Assembly (NCBI GenBank): GCA_036383955.1
Contig: DASVNH010000243.1
Span: 25,519 to 89,518 of the forward strand
Direction of reading: 5' to 3'
Origin: JACQFK01 sp036383955
GTDB lineage: Bacteria > Planctomycetota > MHYJ01 > JACPRB01
DNA: 64,000 bases
The translations under genes and the position numbers were made by a program. The notes under the pieces are model-generated. The model made no database searches. It saw only the letters and a program-made list of their open reading frames with translations, and was not told the origin of the DNA. Below, piece by piece: positions 6,835 through 15,365 of this stretch (positions are counted from its first letter, which is position 1; every line of letters begins with the position of its first letter).

Positions 6835-9816
6835 TTGCCTTCGACTTCCCAAGTACTGGCCCGCGTGAACGCGGCGCTCGCCGGGGGGACCCCCCTCCAG
6901 GTGGGCGGCGCCTGGGGGTCGTCCTACGCCCTCATCACGGCCGGCCTCCCCCGCCCCACCCTGCTCCTCGTCCCCCATCCCCTCGCCGCCGAGGAGGCCG
7001 TCGACGACCTCCTCTGCTTCGGCGCCCGCCCCGTCCTCTTCGAGACCCTCAAGGAGGCCGAGCGCTTCCGGACGGGACAAATCGACCTCCTGATCGCCTC
7101 GCTGCCCGAGGCGCTCGGCGAGCTGCCCGCGCCGTCGACGCTCGACGGCTCCCGCCTCGACTTGAAGGTGGGCGGCGCGCTCGACCTCCACCGCCTGTCC
7201 GACCTGCTCACCGCCAGCCGCTACGAGCGCGCGGCCTCGGTCGAGCGCCCGGGCGAGTACGCGCTCCGCGGCGGGATCCTGGACCTCTATCCGCTCACGC
7301 AGGACCGGCCCGTGCGCGTGGAGCTGGAAGGGGACGCGATCGAGTCGATCCGCGCGTTCGACGTCGGGACCCAGACCTCGTTCGAGCGCCTCGACCGGGT
7401 CGCGTTCCCGCTCGTCCCCTCCGACGCCCCCGACACCGCGACGCTCATGGACTTCCTGCCGGCGAAGGCCGTCGTCGTCCTCCGCGAGCCCGAGGAGATG
7501 GACCTCAAGCACCCGCGCTGGACGGAGGCCTACGGGCACCTGGCCAAGCGGGCCGTGCTCACGCTGACGGCGCTGCCCCAGCCGGACGCCGAGAACCTCC
7601 GGATCGTGTCGCTCCAGCGCTTCAGCGGCGTGCTCGCGAACGTCGAGCGCGAGCTGGAGGCGGTGCGGCGGAAGCACACCGTGATCTTCTGCGCGAACGA
7701 GGGCGAGGAGTCGCGCCTCAAGGAGCTGATCAAGACGCCCGTCGAGATCCGCCGCGGCCGCCTCCATCACGGCTTCCTCTTCGAGGACCTCGAGACGGCC
7801 TTCATCCCCCACCACCAGCTCTTCAACCGCTACCGCCTCCGCCGCGGCGCGCGGCGGGCCGACACGCGGCCCATCGACTCCCTCCTCGAGATCGAGAAGG
7901 GCGACATCGTCGTCCACGTCACGCACGGCATCGGCCGCTTCGTCGGCATCGAGCGCCGCAAGGATCACGAGTTCATGGTCCTCGAGTACGCGGAAAGCGC
8001 CCGGCTCTTCGTGCCCGTCACCAACCTCGACCTCGTCCAGCGCTACGTCGGCGGCGCCGAGGCGCCCCCGCCGCTCTCCGCGCTCGGCGGCGACCGCTGG
8101 GCCAACGCCAAGATCCGGGCGCAGCAGGCCGTCGAGAAGCTCGCCCAGGAGATGCTCCAGGTCCAGGCGCTCCGGGCGATGGAGCTGGGGACGTCGTTTC
8201 CGCCCGACGGCGAATGGCAGCGCGAGTTCGAGGGGGCCTTCCCCTTCGAGGAGACCGAGGACCAGATCGAGGTGGCGGCCCAGATCTCCGCCGACATGCG
8301 CTCGCCGAAGCCGATGGACCGCCTGGTCTGCGGGGACGTCGGCTACGGCAAGACCGAGCTCGCCATGCGCGCGGCCTTCCGCGCCGCCGTGGCCAACCGC
8401 CAGGTCGGGGTGCTCGTCCCCACGACCGTCCTCGCCGAGCAGCACCTGCAGACCTTCAAGGAGCGCATGGCCGAGTACCCGGTGCGGATCGAATCGCTCT
8501 CGCGCTTCAAGACGAAGGGCGAGCAGCGGGAGGTCCTCAAGCGCCTGGCCGACGGCTCGGTGGACGTCGTCATCGGCACGCACCGCCTCGTGCAGCCGGA
8601 CGTCCGCTTCAAGGACCTCGGCCTCGTGATCATCGACGAGGAGCAGCGCTTCGGCGTCGAGCACAAGGAGTTCATGAAGCGGGTGCGGGCGACGGTCGAC
8701 GTCCTGACGCTCACCGCCACGCCGATCCCGCGGACGCTGCACATGTCGCTGCTCGGCATCCGCGAGATCTCGTCGCTGCTCACCCCGCCGCGGGACCGGC
8801 TCGCGATCCGCACGGAGATCCTGCCGCGCGACGAGCGGCGGATCCGCGAGGCGATCCTCTACGAGATGGGGCGCGGGGGGCAGGTCTACTTCGTCCACAA
8901 CCGCGTCCGCTCGATCGAGGAGGTCGCCCGGCGGCTCCGCTTCCTCGTGCCCGAGGCGAAGTTCGCGGTCGGCCACGGGCAGATGCACGAGCACGAGCTC
9001 GAGGCGTCGATGCTCAAGTTCCTCAACCGGGAGGTCGACGTCTTCGTCTGCACGACGATCATCGAGAGCGGGATCGACATCCCCAGCGCCAACACGATGA
9101 TCATCGACAACGCCGACATGTTCGGGCTGGCGGACCTCCACCAGCTGCGCGGCCGCGTGGGCCGCTACAAGGCCCAGGCCTTCTGCTACCTGCTGCTGCC
9201 CCAGGACCGGCCCATCGTCCCGCAGGCGAAGAAGCGCCTGAAGGCCGTCGAGGAGTTCAGCGAGCTGGGCGCGGGATTCAAGATCGCCCTGCGCGACCTG
9301 GAGATCCGCGGCGTCGGCAACCTGCTCGGGGCGGAGCAGCACGGGCACATCGTCTCGGTGGGCTACGACCTCTACTGCCGCCTCCTCGAGCGCGCGGTGA
9401 AGAAGGCGAAGAAGCAGCCGATCACGGAGCCCCTGGAGTGCCCGGTCGAGCTGGGCCTGCCGACCTACATCCCGGAGGAGTACATTCCCGAGCTGCGGAC
9501 GCGGGTCGAGGTCTACCGGCGCCTGACGGGATGCCGCGCGGAGGAAGAGCTCGCGGCGGCCGAGCGCGAAGTCCTCGACCGCTTCGGGACGCTGCCGGAG
9601 ACCGTCGAGAACTTCATCCGGGTGATGCGGATCAAGCTGCGCGCGACCCCCTGGGACCTGTCCTCCATCTCCAAGGGCCGCGAGGGCATGATCCTCAAGT
9701 TCCGGAACGCGAAGAAGGCCGAGGCCCTCCGCAAGCGCGACCCCGCCCACGTCCGGATCATGGACGACGACACCATCCTGGTGGTGGACCGGGACGTCGC
9801 CGACGTCCTAAAATAG
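6835..9816 (+). CDS. mfd: Transcription-repair coupling factor Mfd
   Basis: A 993-residue SF2 translocase that removes RNA polymerase stalled at lesions and recruits UvrA. In order: a UvrB-like N-terminal module (about residues 10-300), the RNA-polymerase-interacting CarD-like domain (KGDIVVHVTHGIGRFVGIER, about 360-380), the helicase core with Walker A GDVGYGKTELA (about 500-510) and DEEQ box IIDEEQRFGVEHKE (about 600), motif VI QLRGRVGRYK, and a C-terminal TRCF domain. It is shorter than the usual roughly 1,150 residues, mostly at the N-terminus. No ATG fits: the frame begins at TTG 6835, or at an in-frame GTG at 6865. The start is therefore uncertain. Confidence 0.93.
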   Translation: MPSTSQVLARVNAALAGGTPLQVGGAWGSSYALITAGLPRPTLLLVPHPLAAEEAVDDLLCFGARPVLFETLKEAERFRTGQIDLLIASLPEALGELPAPSTLDGSRLDLKVGGALDLHRLSDLLTASRYERAASVERPGEYALRGGILDLYPLTQDRPVRVELEGDAIESIRAFDVGTQTSFERLDRVAFPLVPSDAPDTATLMDFLPAKAVVVLREPEEMDLKHPRWTEAYGHLAKRAVLTLTALPQPDAENLRIVSLQRFSGVLANVERELEAVRRKHTVIFCANEGEESRLKELIKTPVEIRRGRLHHGFLFEDLETAFIPHHQLFNRYRLRRGARRADTRPIDSLLEIEKGDIVVHVTHGIGRFVGIERRKDHEFMVLEYAESARLFVPVTNLDLVQRYVGGAEAPPPLSALGGDRWANAKIRAQQAVEKLAQEMLQVQALRAMELGTSFPPDGEWQREFEGAFPFEETEDQIEVAAQISADMRSPKPMDRLVCGDVGYGKTELAMRAAFRAAVANRQVGVLVPTTVLAEQHLQTFKERMAEYPVRIESLSRFKTKGEQREVLKRLADGSVDVVIGTHRLVQPDVRFKDLGLVIIDEEQRFGVEHKEFMKRVRATVDVLTLTATPIPRTLHMSLLGIREISSLLTPPRDRLAIRTEILPRDERRIREAILYEMGRGGQVYFVHNRVRSIEEVARRLRFLVPEAKFAVGHGQMHEHELEASMLKFLNREVDVFVCTTIIESGIDIPSANTMIIDNADMFGLADLHQLRGRVGRYKAQAFCYLLLPQDRPIVPQAKKRLKAVEEFSELGAGFKIALRDLEIRGVGNLLGAEQHGHIVSVGYDLYCRLLERAVKKAKKQPITEPLECPVELGLPTYIPEEYIPELRTRVEVYRRLTGCRAEEELAAAEREVLDRFGTLPETVENFIRVMRIKLRATPWDLSSISKGREGMILKFRNAKKAEALRKRDPAHVRIMDDDTILVVDRDVADVLK

Positions 9817-9821
9817 GGCCC

Positions 9822-10226
9822 ATGCGCTCCCGCCGCCCCGCGCCCGCCGCCAAGAGCCCTCTGCCGCTGATCCTCGGCGGCGGCGTCGCGGTCCTGGTCG
9901 TCGTGATCGCGGTCGCGGCGTCGGGAGGCAAGAAGCCCCCGCCCCCGAAGGCCGTCGAGGCCGCCCCGGAGGCCGTCGCCAAGGACCGCTCCGTCCAGGA
10001 CACGGGCTACATCATGTTCGTCTGCGCGAACAGCGGGAAGCACGCGGACAAGGAGATCGTGCTGCCGGGCCTCTGTCCCGCCTGCGCCAAGGCGAGCAGC
10101 TACTACTGGGACGCGGGGCTGTCGAACTACCGCTGCTTCGCCTGCGCGAAGGAGTATCCGCAGGCGAAGATCGCCTGTCCCGAGTGCGGCAAGGTCCCCG
10201 TGAAGACCCGGCTCAAGCATCGCTGA
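9822..10226 (+). CDS. Membrane-anchored zinc-ribbon protein
   Basis: A 134-residue protein of unknown function. A basic N-terminus is followed by one membrane helix (about residues 15-38, LPLILGGGVAVLVVVIAVAA), a Pro/Ala-rich linker, then three CxxC pairs (LCPACAK, YRCFACAKEY, ACPECGK) that likely bind zinc. The ATG at 9822 lies 3 bp after the mfd stop, so the gene is probably co-transcribed with mfd. Its last 17 codons are repeated in diverged form at 10923-10973, on the far side of the toxin pair. Confidence 0.75.
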   Translation: MRSRRPAPAAKSPLPLILGGGVAVLVVVIAVAASGGKKPPPPKAVEAAPEAVAKDRSVQDTGYIMFVCANSGKHADKEIVLPGLCPACAKASSYYWDAGLSNYRCFACAKEYPQAKIACPECGKVPVKTRLKHR

Positions 10227-10229
10227 GGC

Positions 10230-10463
10230 CTAGAGAAGCTCGTCGCTGATGTTGAGGGCGGACTCGCCGAACGTTTGGACTCCAAGGGCCTCGAATTCAC
10301 GCAGGAACATCCGGAGTTCAATCAGGTCATTGCCCGCCAGCGCGACCTCATCCTCATCCGTGGAAACCGCGCAGAGCTCGTTGAGCAGACGCTCACGGTC
10401 TTTGAGCGAGCGCAGGATCACCTTGAACCGTCGCTCGCTGATCCGCAGATCGAGCTCTTTCAT
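10230..10463 (-). CDS. Candidate immunity/antitoxin protein for the Tse2-like toxin
   Basis: A 77-residue, mostly helical, charged protein (MKELDLRISERRFKVILRSL at the start, then an acidic C-terminus) with no family I recognise. Its ATG overlaps the stop of the Tse2-like gene (ATGA). This is the toxin-then-antidote order of tse2-tsi2, and Tsi2 has a similar length, though I see no sequence similarity to it. The assignment as antidote is inferred from context only. Base composition is visibly less GC-rich than the neighbours. Confidence 0.55.
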   Translation of the reverse strand: MKELDLRISERRFKVILRSLKDRERLLNELCAVSTDEDEVALAGNDLIELRMFLREFEALGVQTFGESALNISDELL

Positions 10464-10837
10464 TGAACCGCCGCCTTCTTGAAGAGCTTCAGGGCCTTCA
10501 GCCCCATCTCTTCCAGAATTCCTTTGTACTTGTCGACCGGCATGTTTCTGGCGGGGGCAACCAGAAAATGCCCGGCCCCTTCCGAGACGAGCTTCAGGTC
10601 GGTCGGTAACACCGTTCCACGGGCGAACTTCCACACCCACCCGGACAGCGGAGCGAGCTTGAGACCCGCTTCATTGTAGACGCTCACGCCTTTCCCGTTC
10701 GCGAGGATGACTTTCACGCCGTTCAAGTCCACGACGTCGACCTCCCCTCCCCGCACCTTATGCAGAAGCGGCGATGTCGAGTTGCCGACGCGAAAGACTT
10801 CTTCGGGGATGATGTAAAACTCTTCGGGAAGGCTCAT
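10460..10837 (-). CDS. Tse2-like ADP-ribosyltransferase-fold toxin
   Basis: A 125-residue protein. Its second half follows the Tse2 family pattern: GKGVSVYNEAGL, then WVWKFARGTVLPTDLKLV, then GHFLVAPARNMPVDKYKGIL. This matches the order of the SVFD, IPxGTxIPxxLxV and HYTIxPAxxM blocks in Tse2, a cytotoxin related to mono-ADP-ribosyltransferases. The ATG at 10837 was chosen over a TTG at 10861. No type VI secretion genes are in the window, so it may act as a chromosomal toxin-antidote pair. GC content is lower than its surroundings, which fits acquisition by transfer. The family assignment is from pattern memory. Confidence 0.6.
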   Translation of the reverse strand: MSLPEEFYIIPEEVFRVGNSTSPLLHKVRGGEVDVVDLNGVKVILANGKGVSVYNEAGLKLAPLSGWVWKFARGTVLPTDLKLVSEGAGHFLVAPARNMPVDKYKGILEEMGLKALKLFKKAAVQ

Positions 10838-10922
10838 GGCGGTCGAGTCTAGTTTCGCCAAAACCGAACACCAAGCGAAATCTGTCGGCGCGCGAATCCA
10901 GGTTATATTCAGAGCGGATCAC

Positions 10923-10973
10923 TGCCCCGAACGCGGCAAGGTTCCCGGCAAGACCCGGCTCAAGCACCGCTGA
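10923..10973 (+). pseudogene. Duplicated 3' end of the zinc-ribbon gene
   Basis: Seventeen codons ending in TGA encode CPERGKVPGKTRLKHR. The intact gene ends CPECGKVPVKTRLKHR at 10176-10226. By direct count 44 of 51 bases are identical. No start or remaining gene body accompanies this copy. The two copies bracket the toxin pair, as expected if foreign DNA inserted at, or recombined through, the end of the zinc-ribbon gene. Confidence 0.75.
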
Positions 10974-10986
10974 TGAAGGAGACGCC

Positions 10987-11466
10987 ATGAAGATCCTCGC
11001 CTGCCTCCTGCCGTTTTCGCTGGTGGTGACGTCCCAGGCCGCCCCGTACAAGGACGCGCGCTACGGCTTCTCGATCGTGCCGCCGGCCTTCGCTCCCGGC
11101 GAAGCCGAGAGCGTGACCCCGGTCATGTTCTTCGCGGCGGGCGAGAAGGGCTTCGCCGCGAACCTGAACGTGGCCGTGCAGACCACGTCCATGACGGCCC
11201 AGGAGTACGCCGAGCTCTCCCGCGGCCAGTTCCAGCAGATGGGCCTGAAGGTCCACTCCGAGAAGGAGCTGAAGGTCGGCGGCCGGAACGCCTTCCTCTG
11301 GGACTACCAGGGCAAGACGCAGGGCCTCGATCTCCACTGGCTGGCCCTGGCGGTTCACGACAAGGGCCGGGTCTTCCTGGTGACGGGGACTTCGACGTCC
11401 GAGGCCTTCGAGAAGCACGAAAAGGCCTTCCGGGACGCCCTGACGAGCTTCACCCTGCCCGAGTAG
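10987..11466 (+). CDS. Small secreted protein, PsbP/DcrB-like
   Basis: A 159-residue protein with a signal peptide (MKILACLLPFSLVVTSQA). The mature part has the layout of the Mog1/PsbP/DcrB fold: YKDARYGFSIVPPAF near the start, alternating strands, and LTSFTLPE at the end (typical of DUF1795-type proteins). The function is unknown. The ribosome site gaaggagacgcc precedes the ATG. Before the insertion of the toxin pair it probably lay directly behind the zinc-ribbon gene, because the duplicated tail ends 13 bp upstream. Confidence 0.65.
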   Translation: MKILACLLPFSLVVTSQAAPYKDARYGFSIVPPAFAPGEAESVTPVMFFAAGEKGFAANLNVAVQTTSMTAQEYAELSRGQFQQMGLKVHSEKELKVGGRNAFLWDYQGKTQGLDLHWLALAVHDKGRVFLVTGTSTSEAFEKHEKAFRDALTSFTLPE

Positions 11467-11528
11467 GGATTGCCCGACCGCCCGGACCCCGGAAGGTGAA
11501 TAGAAGTAGGGCTTGAACGGCGGCGCAC

Positions 11529-11544
11529 AAAAGATATATCTTTT
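11529..11544. promoter_or_regulatory. AT-rich perfect palindrome upstream of the DUF1501 gene
   Basis: The 16-bp sequence aaaagatatatctttt is a perfect inverted repeat 22 bp before the DUF1501 start codon. It stands out strongly in this GC-rich sequence. It may be an operator or part of the promoter for the DUF1501-DUF1549 pair. Confidence 0.45.
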
Positions 11545-11565
11545 AGGCAGAGCTGGGGACCGAGC

Positions 11566-12939
11566 ATGCTGAATTTCTCGTCCAAGGGCGCCAAGCACGT
11601 CTGCGACGACGGCTCCACGCGGCGCGACTTCCTGCAGGTCGGCGCGCTCGGCGCCCTGGGCCTGACGCTCCCGAAGTTCCTCGCGGCGCAGGAGCACGCG
11701 CCCAAGCCCAAGAACGACCGCTCCTGCATCATGATCTTCAACCTCGGCGCGCCCAGCCAGATCGACACCTGGGACCCCAAGCCCGACGCCCCGGCCGAGA
11801 TCCGCGGCCCCTTCCAGACGATCAAGACGGCGTCGCCCGACATCCAGCTGACCGAGATCCTCCCGCTGCACGCGAAGATCGCCGACAAGTTCTCGCTCGT
11901 CCGCAGCGTCTACCACACCGCCGCCGCCGTCCACGACTCCGGCCACCAGATGCTGCAGACCGGCCGCCTCTTCACGGGCGGCGTCAACACGCCGCACGCG
12001 GGCGCGGCCCTCCAGTTCCTCCGCGGCTCCCGCAACGAGCTCCCCGCCCACGTCATCCTGCCCGAGCCGATGGGCCCGACCGGCGGCAACATGCCCCACG
12101 GCCAGGAGGCCGGCTTCCTCGGCAAGGCCTTCGACCCCTTCGTCCTCAACGCCGACCCCTCCAAGCCCGACTTCAAGGTGCCCGACCTCCTTCCTCCCGC
12201 CTCGCTCGGCCAGGCGCGGATCGACCGCCGCCGCCGCCTCCGCGACATCGTCGACGAGACGGTGAAGAACTTCGAGGCGAGCGAGAACGCGGACCTCATG
12301 GACCGCAACTTCAAGACCGCCTTCACGCTCATGACCAGCACGCGCGCCCGCGAGGCCTTCGACCTCACCAAGGAGCCCGCGAAGGTCCGCGAGCGCTACG
12401 GCATGACCCGCTTCGGCCAGTGCTGCCTGCTCGCCCGCCGCCTCGTCGAGGCCGGCGTCCGCTTCGTCACGATCAACACCTTCATCACCGTCTTCGACGA
12501 GATCACCTGGGACATCCACGGCTCCAAGCCCTTCACGTCCATCGCGGGCATGCGCGACATCGTCGCGCCCATGTACGACCAGGGCTACAGCGCGCTCATC
12601 GAGGACCTCCACCAGCGCGGCCTCCTCGACAACACCCTCGTCACCAACCTCGCCGAGTTCGGCCGCACCCCCCGCGTCAACCCCGCCGGCGGCCGCGACC
12701 ACTGGCCCCAGTGCTGGACCATCGGCTTCGCGGGCGGCGGCGTGAAGGGCGGCCGCGTCGTCGGCCGCAGCGACGAGATCGGCGCCTACCCCGCCGAGAA
12801 GCCCGTCAATCCGGCGGAGGTCGTCGCCACCATCTTCCACAGCCTCGGCATGGACCTCGAAGCCCACCTGCCCGGCCCCGCCGGCCGGCCGTTCCCCATC
12901 GTCGACTTCGGCACCCAGCCCATCAAAGAGCTGTTCTGA
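11566..12939 (+). CDS. DUF1501 domain-containing secreted protein
   Basis: A 457-residue protein of the planctomycete DUF1501 (sulfatase-fold-like) family, which nearly always pairs with a DUF1549/DUF1553 protein. A Tat signal is present (TRRDFLQVGALGALGL, about residues 17-33). Family blocks include MIFNLGAPSQIDTWDPKP, then SVYHTAAAVHDSGHQML, and the C-terminal NLAEFGRTPRVNP and GGRDHWPQCWTIGFAGGG. Its stop TGA overlaps the next ATG (ATGA), so the two are translated together. The biochemical role of the pair is not established. Confidence 0.92.
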   Translation: MLNFSSKGAKHVCDDGSTRRDFLQVGALGALGLTLPKFLAAQEHAPKPKNDRSCIMIFNLGAPSQIDTWDPKPDAPAEIRGPFQTIKTASPDIQLTEILPLHAKIADKFSLVRSVYHTAAAVHDSGHQMLQTGRLFTGGVNTPHAGAALQFLRGSRNELPAHVILPEPMGPTGGNMPHGQEAGFLGKAFDPFVLNADPSKPDFKVPDLLPPASLGQARIDRRRRLRDIVDETVKNFEASENADLMDRNFKTAFTLMTSTRAREAFDLTKEPAKVRERYGMTRFGQCCLLARRLVEAGVRFVTINTFITVFDEITWDIHGSKPFTSIAGMRDIVAPMYDQGYSALIEDLHQRGLLDNTLVTNLAEFGRTPRVNPAGGRDHWPQCWTIGFAGGGVKGGRVVGRSDEIGAYPAEKPVNPAEVVATIFHSLGMDLEAHLPGPAGRPFPIVDFGTQPIKELF

Positions 12940-15356
12940 TGATCGCGCTATTGTGCGTCCTGGCCGCCCAGGAGGACGTCGTCCTCTACCCCCGCGAGAT
13001 CCGCCTCCACGGCCCCGCCTCCCGCCAGACCCTGCTCCTCGAGCGGACCCGCGGAACGACGGCGGTCGGGCCCGCCGACGGCGCCGCCTACGCGTCCAGC
13101 GACCTGCGGGTCGTCGTGATCGAAAACGGCGCGGCCGTGCCCGTCGGCGACGGCACCGCGACGATCACCGCGCGCGCGGGGGGAAGGACGTCGACCTCCC
13201 CCGTGAAGGTCACCGACATGGGCAGGCCGTTCGCGCGGAGCTTCCGCAACCACGTCCAGCCCGTGCTCGCCCGCTACGGCTGCTCCTCCGGCGCCTGCCA
13301 CGGCGCGGCCGCCGGCAAGAACGGCTTCAAGCTTTCGCTCCGCGGCTACGACGAGGAGGGCGACCACAAGGCGCTCACGCGCCACGCGCTCGGCCGCCGC
13401 GTCGACCTCGAGGACCCGGGCCGCAGCCTCCTCCTCCTCAAGGCCACCGGGGCCGTCGCCCACAAGGGCGGCGTCCGCTTCGCGCCGTCGTCGCGCGAAT
13501 ACGACGTCCTGGGCGAGTGGATCGCCGCCGGCTGCCCCCCGCCGCGGGCCGACGATCCCCGCGTCTCCCGGATCGAGGTGCTGCCGCCCCACGCCGAGCT
13601 CAAGCCCGGCCAGGACCAGCCCGTCCTCGTCCTCGCGCACTTCACCGACGGCTCGGTCTTCGACGCGACGCCCTGGGCCAAGTACACCGGCTCCGACAGC
13701 TCGGTCGCCGTGCCCGACGAGGCCGGCCGCGTGAAGGTCACCGGCAACGGCGAAGGCGCGATCACCGCCTGGTACCTGCAGAAGATCGCCGTGGCGTCCA
13801 TCACGGTCCCCTACGCCAACCAGGTCCCCGCCGAGGTCTTCGCGAAGGCGCCGCGGGCGAACTTCATCGACGACCTCGTCCTCGCGAAGCTGAAGGAGCT
13901 CGACCTCCCCCCCTCGCCGCCCTGCTCCGACGCCGAGTTCCTCCGCCGCGCCTTCCTCGACGCGACCGGCACGCTCCCGACGGCCGACGAGGCCCGCGCG
14001 TTCCTCGCCGATCCGGCCCCGGACAAGCGCGACCGCCTGATCGAGGCGCTCCTCGCCCGCCCGGAGTACGTCGACTACTGGACCTACAAATGGTCCGACC
14101 TGCTCCTCGTCTCCAGCCGCACGCTCAGCAAGCCCGCCATGTGGGCGTACTTCGCCTGGGTGCGCAACCGCGTCGCCGCCAACACGCCCTGGGACGCCGT
14201 CGTGCGCGAGCTCGTCACCGCCACGGGCGGCTCGATGGAGACCGGCGCGGCCGCGTTCTACCTGCTCCACGACGACCCGACCGAGATGGCGGAGAACGTG
14301 AGCCAGGCGTTCCTGGGGATGTCGATCCAGTGCGCCAAGTGCCACAACCATCCGATGGAGAAGTGGACGAACGACCAGTACTACGCGTTCGCCAACCTCT
14401 TCTCGCGGGTGCGCCACAAGGCGACGCCCCGCGCGGGCAACGCGGTGGTCTTCGCCGCCTCCGAGGGCGAGCTCATCCAGCCCGTGTCCGGCCGCCCCCA
14501 GCCGCCCACCCCGCTCGACGGGACGCCCGTGGCGTTCGACGCCCCCGGCGACCGCCGCCACGCGCTCGCCGACTGGCTCGTCTCCAAGGACAACGCCTAC
14601 TTCGCGCGCTCCATCGTCAACCGCGTCTGGGCCAACTACATGGGCGTCGGCCTGGTGGAGGCCGTCGACGACATGCGCAAGACGAACCCGGCCTCGAACG
14701 AGAAGCTGCTCGACGCCCTGGCGGCCCACCTCGCGGAGGCGAAGTTCGACCTCAAGGCGCTGACCCGCGCGATCCTGCGCTCCCAGGCCTACCAGCGCTC
14801 CAGCCGCCCGCTGCCCGGCAACGCGGGAGACAAGCGCTTCTACGCGCGCTTCTACCCGCGGCGGCTCATGGCGGAGATCGCGCTCGACGCCCTTTCGCAG
14901 GCGACCGGCGCGCCCACGACCTTCGTCGAGGACCTGCGCAACGCGAACCAGAAAGGCGGGGCGCTGCCGTCCGGCCTCCGCGCGCTGCAGCTGCCCGACT
15001 CCAAGACCGACTCCTACTTCCTCAAGGCCTTCGGGCGCGCCGACCGCATCCAGACCTGCGAGTGCGAGCGCAGCAACGCGCCCTCCATGTCCCAGGCCCT
15101 GCACCTGTCGAACGGCGACACCCTGAACGAGAAGCTGCGCGCGAAGGGCAACCGGATCGAGAAGCTGCTCGCGTCGAGCCCCGAGACGATCGTCGAGGAG
15201 GCCTACCTCGCCTCCGTCTCGCGCCTCCCCACGGACGCGGAGCGCCGCAAGATCCTCGACGTCCTGGCCGGCGCGAAGGAGACGGAGCGCCGCGAGGCGA
15301 TCGAAGACCTGTTCTGGGGCCTGCTGTCGTCGCGCGAGTTCCTGTTCAACCACTGA
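12939..15356 (+). CDS. DUF1549/DUF1553 protein with PSCyt1-type haem motif
   Basis: An 805-residue secreted planctomycete cytochrome-type protein. A short signal (MIALLCVLAAQ) is followed by a PSCyt1 region whose haem-like motif CSSGACHG is CX4CH rather than CXXCH, a bacterial Ig-like segment (FTDGSVFDATPWAKYTGSDS), DUF1549 (about residues 310-500) containing a canonical CAKCHNH site, and DUF1553 (about 540-790, DWLVSKDNAYFARSIVNRVW). It is coupled to the DUF1501 gene by ATGA. Probable periplasmic electron-transfer or surface-polymer function; the substrate is unknown. Confidence 0.9.
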   Translation: MIALLCVLAAQEDVVLYPREIRLHGPASRQTLLLERTRGTTAVGPADGAAYASSDLRVVVIENGAAVPVGDGTATITARAGGRTSTSPVKVTDMGRPFARSFRNHVQPVLARYGCSSGACHGAAAGKNGFKLSLRGYDEEGDHKALTRHALGRRVDLEDPGRSLLLLKATGAVAHKGGVRFAPSSREYDVLGEWIAAGCPPPRADDPRVSRIEVLPPHAELKPGQDQPVLVLAHFTDGSVFDATPWAKYTGSDSSVAVPDEAGRVKVTGNGEGAITAWYLQKIAVASITVPYANQVPAEVFAKAPRANFIDDLVLAKLKELDLPPSPPCSDAEFLRRAFLDATGTLPTADEARAFLADPAPDKRDRLIEALLARPEYVDYWTYKWSDLLLVSSRTLSKPAMWAYFAWVRNRVAANTPWDAVVRELVTATGGSMETGAAAFYLLHDDPTEMAENVSQAFLGMSIQCAKCHNHPMEKWTNDQYYAFANLFSRVRHKATPRAGNAVVFAASEGELIQPVSGRPQPPTPLDGTPVAFDAPGDRRHALADWLVSKDNAYFARSIVNRVWANYMGVGLVEAVDDMRKTNPASNEKLLDALAAHLAEAKFDLKALTRAILRSQAYQRSSRPLPGNAGDKRFYARFYPRRLMAEIALDALSQATGAPTTFVEDLRNANQKGGALPSGLRALQLPDSKTDSYFLKAFGRADRIQTCECERSNAPSMSQALHLSNGDTLNEKLRAKGNRIEKLLASSPETIVEEAYLASVSRLPTDAERRKILDVLAGAKETERREAIEDLFWGLLSSREFLFNH

Positions 15357-15365
15357 TGAGAAACT

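Noticed and set aside
6787..9750. 987-codon open frame antisense to mfd, and similar very long antisense frames (for example 12948-15371, 15346-18846)
   Set aside because: They arise from high GC bias in codon third positions. Their translations are low-complexity Ala/Arg/Gly/Glu strings without domains, while the plus-strand frames encode clear families.
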